A DNA stretch of 64,000 nt from Lactifluus volemus (lineage: Eukaryota > Basidiomycota > Agaricomycetes > Russulales > Russulaceae): positions 1 through 64,000 of the forward strand of contig WTXI01000042.1 in assembly GCA_022376515.1 (NCBI GenBank), read 5' to 3'. The notes under the pieces were generated by a model. That model was not told where the DNA came from and did not search any database. It worked only from the letters and a program-made list of their open reading frames with translations. The position numbers and the translations under genes are program-made. Positions within the stretch are counted from its first letter, which is position 1; each line of letters begins with the position of its first letter. Below, piece after piece: positions 34,437 to 44,981 of this stretch.

Positions 34437-34765
34437 ATGTCGCTACCAGAAACCCCCTCCGGCGCTCCAGCTGAGAATTCCGATTTCCAGTCCATCTTGC
34501 TGTGAAAGAGTATGATAAGAGAAATATTACTCCACATCCTCTACTCCTCGAACTGGGATCTTGCACGTCTGTGGACGACATTGTCGCTGTGCTTCACCGG
34601 CTAGACCAGGACCTCAGAGCATCCCGGAGTCCCACTGAGTACCCGAATAAGTTTCTCATCCCGATAATAAATGTTCTCTGCGCATTTTCGCCCACCATTG
34701 GCGCAGGCGTCGGCCTCGTTGGGTGTCAGATTCCTTATTCGGAATCAGTGTGCTAAATGTTTCAG
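34437..34765 (+). pseudogene. NLR N-terminal (Goodbye) fragment, unit 2
   Basis: Starts MSLPETPSGAPAENSDFQSI like NLR-A and NLR-B. It then loses the bases encoding FDEA (near 34,497) and runs into a stop. In the shifted frame the rest of exon 1 is readable: LLELGSCTSVDDIVAVLHRL and PIINVLCAFSPTIGAGVGLV. At 34,765 the sequence jumps from the end of exon 1 straight to the NLR 3' flank (compare 34,780-35,150 with 61,130-61,560), so all of NACHT and the ankyrin array is deleted. It cannot encode an NLR. Confidence 0.85.
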
Positions 34766-35249
34766 GTACTGTACTGTACTTACTGTAATCAAATCTTTGC
34801 TCTGATCAGTTTAACCAGTAGTATCGTATGACTTGTATTTGTGTGAATGCTGGTTTGGGTCATCAGAAAAGTGTATTTTGTGACATTATCGTTATTGAAA
34901 AGATTGATGAATCCCGAATCAATCGACTCACACTGGACAGGCCTTCAACTTGGACAGGCATGTCTATTGTGACCAGTCGACCGACGCTGCATCACGGTGC
35001 GGCCTTACAGAAGGGTCGTTCATGCTGTACTAGAGATTGGGGGCATTCATCAGCGTGATGGCACGTTCAAGTTTTCACGCGCAACGCGGCGGGCCGGCTT
35101 TCCTCCACCTGGACTAAATCGTGACAGGCTTTTCCAATTACAAAGAACCAGATACATTCTAGCTTGAGGTCCCCATCATAACTATATGTCTGTGTGAATA
35201 TCCAGAGAAAAATTTGCGCAAGTAAGAAATACTGCAATACATCGCACCA
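34766..35249. other. Conserved NLR 3' flank (unit 2)
   Basis: Colinear with 45,660-46,130 and 61,130-61,620. All three contain a short open stretch with GLGHQ/DLGHQ, VIEKIDESR-like and CxxxxxRPTLHHGA-like segments that may be 3' UTR or a tiny gene. Frames differ between copies, so no CDS is called. Confidence 0.45.
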
Positions 35250-36420
35250 CAGCAAAGCCTACCCGAGCCATCCACATCCCACACCCTGTTCATGCCTACG
35301 CGCAACGTCAGGTAGTATCCTGAGCATGCGCGTAAGCCAAGTAGCACCACCTGATTCGCGCACGCCAAACACCTCGTGAAACAACAACGCTTCATCCGAC
35401 ACCAAAATTCACCTACCTCGCCCGTTGCGTGTGACGGGCCGCCGGACCGACCCCAGCGCGGCTGTCCCCGGCAGCTGCATAAAAAGCGAAGGGAGAGGTA
35501 CAGGACGGGATGACCAACTCCCTGAGTTTACTATCTGCCCCGTCTGTACCGGCGCCGAAACGCTGCACATGTGCAGACGGATCACCCAGCTGGATCTTGA
35601 TGCACACTCCGAGCGCATGCGCACGCCACGCTAGGAAAGCGATGAAGGAATAGCGCGCAGCGCGCTCGAGTATCGCAGGTTATTGTCAGCCAATTCCCCC
35701 ACCTTTCGCGAGAGCTGGGCTGTGAGACGGGGGGTTGACCAGCTGACGGGTTTGGGCTCCAGCCATTTGTACACGTTGAGCTGGCGGCGGCCCGGGAAAT
35801 GCAGGACGGCTGCTTGACGAAGAATACGTGGGAGGGTGAGAAAGAGGATGAATGGGTGAGTCGCGAGTACTGCGAATACGGTGAGTGTCCTGAATGGGGC
35901 AACGTATTTCGCGCGCAGGGATGCCGAGAATTTGAGGGCGCCTGGTGGGGAGTGTAGATAAACTAGGATATGCGACAGTGCTACGTCCGGATCGCTATAT
36001 GAAAAGGGAGTGCGAATGGAGATGGTGTATGCGCCAAGACAATGCAGTGAGGTGTGAAAAGCACTTGGAGCCATTGGTGGTCGAAGCTATCGGAAGCGTG
36101 AAGAAAAGCTGTCATACGAGATGCAGGACGTTAGGCACAGTTCTATTCCGCCCACTTCAAGGATTTGGACATGGGGGTTCGCCAAAAGTACTGTGAACCT
36201 GTGGTGTCGTAAGGTGACGCTTCAAACGTTGGAGATGCACACTGGACACGCACTTTGAACCTACTATCTATACCAAAATTACCTTTGATTCCCTCAAATC
36301 CACAAAGTCTGCTTGGAATAGTGAGCGTCTTCCATTTGTTCTTCAGTGTGTCCGATCACCGGGGCCGCTTTTTCTTCGTATCGATGCGTCCAGGCCAAGA
36401 ACCACCCATGCCCCTGTATG
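35250..36420 (-). pseudogene. DUF1365-family gene, decayed copy (unit 2)
   Basis: Best part, 36,074-35,631 on the minus strand: FHTSLHCLGAYTISIRTPFS, then a long readable stretch with LATHPFILFLTLPRILRQAA, NVYKWLEPKPVSWS and ELADNNLRYSSALRAI. Then, in other frames, DPSAHVQRFGAGTDGADSKL and a C-terminal WPARV-like part. DUF1365 proteins of bacteria and fungi share FHVSPF-D--G-Y; here FHTSLHCLGAY is what remains. The N-terminal third (matching GTYGRILGL) is still traceable to about 36,420 but full of stops. Confidence 0.7.
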
Positions 36421-36539
36421 ACAAAGTATGCCTCGAATCAATGGAGAGGAGGCGTGAATGCGTGGCACATTGTGTGGTCTGGAGTTACGGGATTTTCCTC
36501 GCTTCGCGCGACTCACATATGGACCGCTTCCATGATAAC

Positions 36540-36850
36540 TGTACTGTACAGTAGCCGGACGGCCCAAGATGTGGGGCGCCATGTAGATAGGCGTCGATGC
36601 GAGGGTTGGCCGGGTCGGTGTTCACGCCCGTCTTGTGTAACCAGAGAGTGTAGCCCTCTGGGAACTTGAGAAGCGTCCATAGTGGTGAGGCTAAATGAAC
36701 AAAAAACAACGATTTAGTACATTCATAAGGGAGGTGATGACGAACGGACGTACCATTTCTGCCCTTACCCAACACCCAATCGGCAAGGTACGGCCCGATC
36801 TTCGACGTCCACAACTTGTAGCCTGATGTTTGACTTCGGTGGCTGACTCG
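36540..36850 (-). pseudogene. Clr2-like gene fragment
   Basis: The minus strand reads SGYKLWTSKIGPYLADWVLG then KGRNG (36,823-36,755). After a possible short intron it reads PLWTLLKFPEGYTLWLHKTG then DPANPRIDAYLHGAPH (about 36,685-36,570). The W-SKI-P-LADWVLGKGRNG ... FPEGYxLxxHxTG ... DPRxDAYLxGAP pattern is what I know from basidiomycete proteins with the N-terminal domain of the transcription-silencing factor Clr2. Only this domain is present, with stops around it. It occupies the place where a 7TM gene would be expected upstream of NLR-A, so it marks a rearrangement breakpoint. Family assignment is from memory of the motif. Confidence 0.5.
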
Positions 36851-36904
36851 GAGGTTTCCGGCGACCAAGCGCCCAAGCGCCTGACTTCGATCCTTGGCTA
36901 TCAC

Positions 36905-37154
36905 GGTATACTACAAGCTCAACATTGAAAAAGAGACTGGTGTATCATGATTATAATAACGTTCACCACGCTGATGATACCGGTGTGTCGGAGGTTGAAT
37001 AAAGTTCCGCGTGTGCGTTGACAATCCTCGGGCGGCGGTGAGGCTATGCGCTTCACCATACAGCCATTTAGCGCCTGCCCTTCGGTATGAAAGACGATCG
37101 TACCTTGCGCCCTCCAACCAGGAATCCTCTTACCACCCCCCTCCTCACTCCCCT
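36905..37154 (+). promoter_or_regulatory. Upstream region of NLR-A
   Basis: Keeps the NLR half of the divergent promoter: GTGTCGGAGGTTGAATAAAG (near 36,983) and CCAGGAATCCTCTTACCACC just before the ATG. Further upstream GGTGGCTGACTCGGAGGTTTC (near 36,839) is also found in units 2 and 4, so the loss of the 7TM partner happened beyond this point. Confidence 0.5.
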
Positions 37155-40100
37155 ATGTCGCTACCCGAAACCCCCTCTGCTCCAGGAGAGAATTCCGACT
37201 TCCAGTCCATCTTCGATGAAGCCGTGAAAGAGTATAATAAGAAAACCAACGGAAATATTACTTCACATCCTCTACTCGTCGATCTGGGGTCTTGCACATC
37301 TGTGGACGACATTGTCACTGTGCTCGACAGGCAAGACCAGGACCTCAGAGCATCCCGGAGTCGCACTGAGAATCTGAATAAGTTTCTCATCCCAATCATA
37401 AATGTTCTCTGCGCATTTTCGCCCACCGTCGGAACAGGTGTCGGCCTCGTGGGTGTCAAATTCCTTATTCGGAATCAGTGTGCTAAATGTTTTCAGGTAT
37501 TCTCACCGGCAAGAGTCATTTTCGCTGGCATTGGAATCCTCCTCTCGGTCTGTACATACCTTTTCCCACTGGATACGCTTTTGTGACCCTAAAGGCTTTC
37601 AGGCGGCCAAAGATGTCCATACTAGCAGAGAAGCACTTGCAGGTCTCTTTGCTCGAATTAGACACTTTTTTGCGCGCCTTGAGGTTCACACCAAGACCGA
37701 GATTCCCCTGACTACGGCAATGAAGCGAATAATCATAGAGATCATGACAGAAATACTCTCTATCCTTGCCATCGCAACAAAGGAGATCAAGCGGCCAGTA
37801 ACAAGTGAGCTTATCCCTGCATAATCTAACGTCCACAACTCACGTCCGTTTAGTAAGATATTTCAAAAAGCTTATCGGGAACAGAGACATTGAAGATTCG
37901 CTACAGAAGTTGGACACATTGACGCAGGCAGAGAGCTCGATGGCGCAAGCAGAGATTCATAACATCACTCTCAATGTCCAGCGTTCGTGATCTTTCTTAC
38001 TCGCAACTGTTCTTTGCGAAAGCCTATCATCCCTACAGGAAACCAGCTCCGTGACCGCCTTCGAACATGGCTTTCTCCCCCAGACCCATCCCAAAATCAC
38101 AACCTCGCGTGTAGTGCTCACCACGAGGGGACCGGCCAATGGCTGTTTCAAAACACCATGTTCAACGAATGGAAGTCGACTGGTTCGCTTTTGTGGCTTT
38201 ATGGAAACCGTATGTCGCTCTTCGCGCTCATCGCACAAATATCGCTGATGGTATTTTTGATTTGATAGCGGGCTGTGGCAAGACTGTGATCTGGTTTGTC
38301 GTCAGATCATTCACAACATGTCAAACTTACGCAGTCTAACAGCTCAACGATCATAGAAGATATCCTGGCCTTGCGCGACGCTAGAAGGGCCTCTGTAGCC
38401 TATTTTTACTTTGACTTTCGGGATACAAATAAACAAAGTTATCAAGACCTGCTCCATTCGCTCCTTATCCAACTTTCTGCTCAGTCAAAGCATTCCTTCG
38501 ATACACTCTCCCGGCTTCATTCGAAACATGATGACGGAACAAGGCTGCCTAGTGATGATGCGATGATGGAATGCCTCAAAGAAATGCTCTCTACCACGGA
38601 CCAAAACTCGACGTACATTATCATCGACGCTCTCGATGAATGTCCAAATACCTCTGGGATTCCATCTCCCCGAGAACGTGTCCTCAATCTGCTGAAGGAG
38701 CTGGTTGAACTTGGCGTCCCAAGTCTTTATGTCTGTGTCACCAGTCGGCCGGAGATTGACATTCGGCTTATCCTCGAGTCCTTGACGCAAAACCGTCTAT
38801 CCATCCACAGCGAAAATGGACAAATGGAAGACATCTTCAGTTACATCAAATTTGTGGTTGATTCGGACGATGCGATGCGGAGATGGAAAGAGGAGGACAA
38901 GATCCTGGTCATTGAGACTCTATCAGAGGGTGCAGGTGGAATGTAAAGCCGATGTTATACACCCATGATGATGTTTCTTACACCGTCTCACAGGTTTCGC
39001 TGGGTGTTCTGCCAACTGGAAGCCCTTCGCCGCTGTATCCCATCAAGTGTGCGACGTATTCTCGAAGATTTGCCTAAAACGTTGGACGAAACTTACCAAC
39101 GTATACTGAAGGAGATCAATGAGGCGAACCGAGAGCTGGCTCATAGTTTGTTGGAATGCCTTGCCGTTGCTGCGCGCCCACTCCGTGTCAAGGAACTTGC
39201 AGAAGTCATTGCAGTTGATTTTGAAGCAGAAGGGACCCCGATGCTGAACCCAGATCTGCGCTGGGAGGGTCAGGAAGATGCTGTGTTTGCGGCATGTTCT
39301 ACGTTGATCACCATTTTCGATGACAATGACGACGAAAACGACAACGACGATGATGACCACGATGACACCAGGGTTGTGGAATTTTCCCATTTCTCCGTAT
39401 TGGAGTTCCTCACGTCATATCGCCTTGCTATATCAAGCAGAGATGTTTCGTGTTATCATCTTTCTATGGACGAAGCACATACGACCTTTGCTCAAGTGTG
39501 CCTTGGCGTCCTGCTCCAATTGGACGAGCACGTCGACAGAGATAGAATCAAAGGCTATCCGCTAGCTCGATATGCTGCTAAACATTGGGTCATCCATGCC
39601 CGGTTCAAGGACGTTTCGACATGCATCAAGGATGGGATGAGACTTCTGTTCGACACGGACAAGCCACACTTTGCAGCTTGGCTCTGGTTACACGACCCAG
39701 ACCGACAACCTTGGGAGCCCACGACAGCGACGTGTCCACGCCCAGAGAAACCTAAAGCAACCCCCCTGTACTACGCAGCCCTACTCGGACTTGTGGAGAT
39801 GGTAAAATATCTCTTCCTGAAGCGTCCGGAGGACCTATATGCAAGGTGTGGTTGCCATGTAACTGCATTACACGCGGCGTTGTGGGAAGAGCACGACGAG
39901 GTTTCATGGTTTCTCCTTGCACATGTCACGGATATGGATCTCCGCGGAAGGCAGGACTTCACTCTGCTCCATGTATCATCAGACGCCGCACAAGTTGAAA
40001 TTGGGCAGTGGCTGCTCCGTCATGGCGCTAACGTGGATGCTAGAAATGCAGACGATTGCACTCCGTTGCTCATAGTGGCGGGGTATCGAGTTATCCAGTT

Positions 40101-43100
40101 CACTCGAATAATATCTGACTTGAAGGATGCCGAAGTCGAACTCGATTGGAGCAGGCATCCGCTATTTTGGGGAGTGGACCGGGCATATGCGCGGGCGGAG
40201 ACGTCGGGAAACATCAATTTAGCTCGAACGTTGCTTGAGCACAATGCGGAAGTTGATTCCCGAGACAAAAATGGTTGGACTCCGCTGCACTATGCGGTGG
40301 TTTTCGGCAACGTCAAGTTAGCTCGAATACTACTTCAACACAATGCCGAAGTCAATGCCCGAGTCGAGAATGGTGTGACACCACTGTACCGAGCAGTGTG
40401 TCAGGAACGCCCCGAAATGATTCGATTGCTACTTGATCACAATGCCGAGGTCGATGCCCAGGATGAAGATGGTCAGACTCCGCTTCACTACGCAGCGTCC
40501 AAAGGAGACCTTGAGCTAGCTCGAATGCTACTTGATCACAATGCCAAGGTCGATGCCCAGGATGAAGATGGCTTGACTCCGCTTCACTACGCAGCGTCCA
40601 AAGGACACCTTGAGCTAGCTCAAATGCTACTTGATCACAATGCCAAGGTCGATACCCGAAGCCATCGTGGTTTAACTTCACTGCACGCCGCAGCTTCTTC
40701 GGGACACATTGACTTAGCGCGAATGCTACTTGATCACAATGCCGGGGTCAATGACCAGGAGGAAGATGGCTCGACTCCGCTTCACTACGCAGCGTCCAAA
40801 GGACACCTTGAGCTAGCTCGAATGCTACTTGATCACTATGCCGAGGTCGATACCCGAACCCATTGTGGTTTAACTCCACTGTTCGCCGCAGCTTCCTCGG
40901 GACACATTGACTTAGCGCGAATGTTACTTGATCACAATGCCGAGGTCGTTGCGCAGCATGAAGGTGGTTGGACTCTGCTGCACCGGGCAGCGTCCGAAGG
41001 ACACCTTGAGCTAGCTCGAATGCTACTTGACCACAATGCCGAGGTCAATGCCCAGGATGAAGATGGTTCGAGTCCGCTTCACTGCGCAGCGTCCGAAGGA
41101 CACCTTGAGCTAGCTCGAATGCTACTTGATCACAATGCCAAGGTCGATACCCGAAGCCATCGTGGTTCAACTCCACTGTTCGCCGCAGCTTCCTCGGGAC
41201 ACATTGACTTAGCGCGAATGCTACTTGATCACAATGCCGAGGTCGTTGCGCAGCATGAAGGTGGTTGGACTCTGCTGCACCAGGCAGCGTCCGAAGGACA
41301 CCCTGAGCTAGCTCGAATGCTACTTGATCACAATGCCGAGGTCAATGCCCAGGATGAAGATGGTTCGACTCCGCTTCACTACGCAGCGTCCGAAGGACAC
41401 CTTGAGCTAGCTCGAATGCTACTTGACCACAATGCCGAGGTCAATGCCCAGGATGAAGATGGTTCGAGTCCGCTTCACTGCGCAGCGTCCGAAGGACACC
41501 TTGAGCTAGCTCGAATGCTACTTGATCACTATGCCAAGGTGGATACCCGAACCCATTGTGGTTCAACTCCACTGTTCGCCGCAGCTTCTTCGGGACACAT
41601 TGACTTAGCGCGAATGCTACTTGATCACAATGCCGAGGTTGATGCCCAAACACATGATGGAATGACTTCACTTCACTTTGCAGCTTCCAAGGGACACATT
41701 GACTTAGCGAGAATGCTACTTGATCACAATGCCGAGGTCGATGCCCAGGATGAACATAGTTTGACTCCGCTTCACTGCGCAGCGTCCGAAGGACAACTTG
41801 AGCTAGCTCGAATGCTACTTGACCACAATGCCGAGGTCAATACCCGAACCCATTGTGGTGCAACCCCACTGCACGTCGCAGCTTCCAATGGACACATTGA
41901 CTTGGTGCGAATACTACTTGATCACAATCCTGAGGTCGATGCCCAGGATGAACATGGTTGTACACCGCTGCACCGGGCAGTGTCCGAAGGATACCTTGAG
42001 CTAGCTCAAATGCTACTTGATCACAATGCCGAGGTCGATACCCGAGCCCATCATGGTTTAACTTTACTGCACTTGGCAGCTTCCTCTGGACACATTGACT
42101 TAGCGCGAATGCTACTTGATCACAATGCCGAGGTCAATGCCCAGAGTGAACATGGTGTGACTCCGCTGCACCGGGCAGCGTCCGAAGGACACCTTGAGCT
42201 AGCTCGAATGCTACTTGACCACAATGCCGAGGTCAATACCCGAACCCATTGTGCAACCCCACTGCACGCCGCAGCTTCCAAGGGACACATTGACTTGGTG
42301 CGAATACTACTTGATCGCAATCCTGAGGTCGATGCCCAGGATGAACATGGTTGGACACCGCTGCACTGGGCAGTGTCCAAAGGATACCTTGAGCTAGCTC
42401 AAATGCTACTTGATCACAATGCCAAGGTCGATACCCGAACCCATCATGGTTTAACTTTACTGCACGCCGCAGCTTCCTCGGGACACATTGACTTAGCGCG
42501 AATGCTACTTGATCACAATGCCGAGGTCAATGCCCAGGGTGCAAGTGGTGTGACTCCGCTGCTCTGGGCAGCGTCCGAAGGACACCTTGAGCTAGCTCAA
42601 ATGCTACTTGATCACAATGCCGGTGTTAATACCCGAACCCATCGTGGTTTAACTTCACTGCACTTTGCAGCTTCTTCGGGACACATTGACTTAGCGCGAA
42701 TGCTACTTGATCACAATGCCGAGGTCAATGCACAGGATGAAGATGGTTCGAGTCCGCTTCACTGCGCAGTGTCCGAAGGACACCTTGAGCTAGCTCAAAT
42801 GCTACTTGATGACTATGCCGAGGTCGATACCCGAACCCATTGTGGTTCAACTCCACTGTTTGCCACAGCTTCTTCGGGACACATTGACTTAGCGCGAATG
42901 CTACTTGATCACAATGCCGAGGTCAATGCCCAGGATGAAGATGGTTCGAGTCCGCTTCACTGCGCAGCGTCCGAAGGACACCTTGAGCTAGCTCGAATGC
43001 TACTTGATCACTATGCCGAGGTCGATACCCGAAGCCATCGTGGTTTAACTTCACTGCACGCCGCAGCTTCCTCGGGACACATTGATTTAGCGCGAATGTT

Positions 43101-43137
43101 ACTTTATCACAATGCCGGGGTCAATGACCAGGAGTAG
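37155..43137 (+). CDS. NLR-A: Goodbye-NACHT-ankyrin NLR-like protein, truncated by a transposon
   Basis: Eight exons (37155-37448, 37497-37547, 37603-37804, 37854-37982, 38039-38209, 38269-38293, 38343-38942, 38994-43137) sum to 5,616 nt, exactly 1,872 codons. Residues about 12-225 form a fungal Goodbye domain (FQSIFDEAVKEYNKKT, PTVGTGVGL, AKDVHTSREALAGLFARI, EILSILAIATKEIK). NACHT: Walker A GNPGCGKT split across the intron ending at 38,268, Walker B YIIIDALDEC, sensor VTSRPE. A helical part (LDETYQRILKEINEAN, RPLRVKELAEV, SHFSVLEFL) includes an Asp/Asn-rich insert. From about residue 746 come about 33 ankyrin repeats of 33 aa, mostly near identical. The stop TAG at 43,135 is the first triplet of an inserted hAT-like element; repeats resume after it at 44,982. 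Such STAND proteins act as intracellular sensors in heterokaryon incompatibility or immunity-like responses. The truncated form could still be made. Confidence 0.88.
40393..43134 (+). repeat. Ankyrin-coding tandem repeat array of NLR-A (99-bp period)
   Basis: About 28 near-identical 99-bp units, each with GAATGCTACTTGATCACAAT and GAGGTCGATGCCCAGGAT-type segments. Two main types alternate irregularly: a HLELARMLLDHNAEV type and a SSGHIDLARMLLDHNAEV type, so 198-bp and larger blocks repeat. One unit (NTRTHCATPLH, near 42,235) lacks a codon. Identity between neighbouring units is higher than protein constraint would need, indicating recent unequal exchange or gene conversion. Confidence 0.9.
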
Positions 43138-43408
43138 TGATGGACGTGGGTAACCCTGGGGTATCTCCAGAGGTACCCATACCCCTACCCCTGAAAAACC
43201 CGTACCCCAGGCACGGGTACGGGTAACCCTCAGGTAAGGCTGTGGGTATCAGATAAAACCCATGCCTAATTGATAAGGGTATGGGCTGAAATAAATAAAT
43301 AAATACAATAATCATACCAGCAGCCCCAGATTACTAATCCAATCAATTCTAGGTAAGATATTCTCACAGTTACTCACATAATCATCCAATAGCACGCTTC
43401 CTGACAAT

Positions 43409-43490
43409 TGCACAGATGCGGATTCGAACCCCCGACCTGTGCACGCAGCAATATAGGAAAACTATGAGTTTACCATTACACCATTGATGC
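43409..43490 (-). other. tRNA-like segment (pol III A and B boxes)
   Basis: On the minus strand GCATCAATGGTGTAATGGTA (A-box-like TGGTGTAATGG) is followed about 50 nt later by GGGGGTTCGAATCCGC, a perfect B-box core GGTTCGAATCC with a TTCGAAT loop. Acceptor and T stems do not pair well, so a working tRNA is unlikely. It may be a tRNA pseudogene or SINE promoter captured by the transposon. Confidence 0.45.
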
Positions 43491-43741
43491 TAGAACTGCT
43501 GGCACTCCTACAGCTCACTTCAATAGCTGCATTGCCGCTTACCTCAACTGCCTTTGATTTTTCGTTCGTGCGTGTCGCGCCTTCCCTCTGTCGCCTCCCC
43601 CTGTCGCCTCCCTCTGTCGTGGTTCTTTTTGTTCGCCCGCAATCCTTTCTCACCTTGCCACTGCCTTCACCATCAACACTGTGCTTAGTTTTCTGGTTGT
43701 TTTCCGGCACATCGTCTTTTGGAGCACCTCTCCTCTGCTGG

Positions 43742-43775
<34 letters not shown>

Positions 43776-44006
43776 GCTTTGCCTCTGCCTCTTGTTATCG
43801 TCGCGTTGGAGGGACGTTGGGACGCTTGAAGGGTGCTTCCCATCAGGCGTTGCTAGGTACGCTGCCTTCACTCTTCCACCTTCTGATTTTTCTGACTTTT
43901 GTGAAGCTTTCTTCTTCAGATTCCATTTCCTGGCTCCCCCTTCATTCCCCCTCATCCCCTTCGATGGATGGCCTCGCGTCGACGCTGAAGGGAGCCCATC
44001 GCACCA

Positions 44007-44620
44007 CATCGACGTCCTTGGCGTCAGGATCGCGCTGGCGGCGCCGTTGCGACCGCCCGAGCGCCTGACGCCTGCGACTGGCATGGGGCATGGCCTCCTT
44101 CCCTCTACCACTTCCCCAGCTGCTTCCAGACTCGAACTCGCACCGCGTCGACGTCGCAAGCGTCAGGATCGTGCTAGCGCTGCCGTTGTGACTGCCCAAG
44201 CGCCTGATGCCTGCGACTGGCATCTGGCACGGCCTCCTCCCCTCTACCGCTTCCCCCGCTGCTTCCTGACTCAGAGTTGCACTGCGTCGACGTCCTTGGC
44301 GTCAGGATCGCGCTGGCGGCGCCGTTGCGACCGCCAGAGCGCCTGACGCCTGGGACCGATGTGTGGCACGCCCTCCTCCCCTCTACCGCTTCCCCCGCCG
44401 CTTCCGGACTCAGAGTCGCACCGCGTCGACTTCTTTGGCAGGATCACGCTGGAAGCGCCGTTGCGACTGCCCAAGCGTGCCCTCCTCCCTTCCCCCGCCG
44501 CTTCCGGACTCAGAGTCGAACCGCGTCGACTTCTTTGGCAGGATAGCGCTGGCAGCGCCCTTGCGACTGCCCGAGCACCTGACGCCAGCGACTGGTGTGT
44601 GCCATGGCATCCCCACTTCA
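44007..44620. repeat. GC-rich tandem repeat inside the hAT-like element
   Basis: About five imperfect copies, roughly 95-140 bp each, start with GCGTCGACGTCCTTGGCGTC or GCGTCGACTTCTTTGGCAGG (near 44,007, 44,146, 44,286, 44,424, 44,520). Each continues with GCGCTGGCGGCGCCGTTGCG and CGCCTGACGCC. Copies 4-5 are shorter. It is open in several frames by composition only. Confidence 0.7.
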
Positions 44621-44981
44621 TGTTCTTGCCCCCGCCCCACCCCCCACTGCTGCGGTGCAGCCACGCTCCCTGTACCGCTTCCAGGGCCAAGCATCATAGT
44701 GGGCCACCTTTCGAGATATTTATTTAAGGATGCCGATTATGCTAGCTCTGGCTCTCATGTCTTAGATAAATTGTCACTAGTCTAGTAATATTTAATGCTA
44801 TGTAGTGTTGTGCAATGCACATGTGGAGGTCAAAAACCGTGGCTGCGGGTCCGGGTCCCGTGGTCTGGGGTACGGGTTTGGTGCGGGCCGGCAAGATTGA
44901 TACCCGAGACCCCGGCCCGTGGATACCCTACCCGCAAACCCGGTGGGTATACCCTAACCCGTGTCCATCCCTAACCAGGAG

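Larger units (their letters stand above)
43135..44973. mobile_element. Non-autonomous hAT-like DNA transposon inside NLR-A
   Basis: The 1,839-bp element is flanked by the 8-bp direct repeat ACCAGGAG (43,127-43,134 and 44,974-44,981). Its ends are imperfect inverted repeats, TAGTGATGGACGTGGGTAA at the left and, reverse complemented, TAGGGATGGACACGGGTTA at the right. 8-bp duplications and short TIRs beginning (C/T)AGNG are typical of the hAT superfamily. GGGTA(C/T)-rich subterminal motifs follow each end (43,150-43,250; 44,870-44,960). No transposase was recognised; the interior holds a tRNA-like segment, a CT-rich tract and a GC-rich tandem repeat, so it depends on a helper. It splits the ankyrin ORF of NLR-A. 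Confidence 0.85.

Noticed and set aside
40352..42380. Minus-strand open stretches rich in HRPRHCDQVAFELAQG-type sequence within the ankyrin arrays (also 59,337-60,434)
   Set aside because: They are the antisense of the repetitive ankyrin coding sequence, repeat with its 99/198-bp period, and have no start context or domain.
40393..43134. Regular repeats that might be taken for a CRISPR array or satellite
   Set aside because: The 99-bp units are translated without gaps as ankyrin repeats in one long exon; there are no repeat-spacer units.
43409..43490. A functional tRNA gene
   Set aside because: Boxes are good, but the acceptor stem and T stem do not pair and no clear anticodon arm can be drawn.
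43484..44346. Open stretches of 190-220 codons inside the hAT-like element as a possible transposase
   Set aside because: Sequence is Ser/Leu/Pro or Arg-rich from CT-rich and GC-rich repeats; no hAT dimerisation or catalytic motifs were seen.
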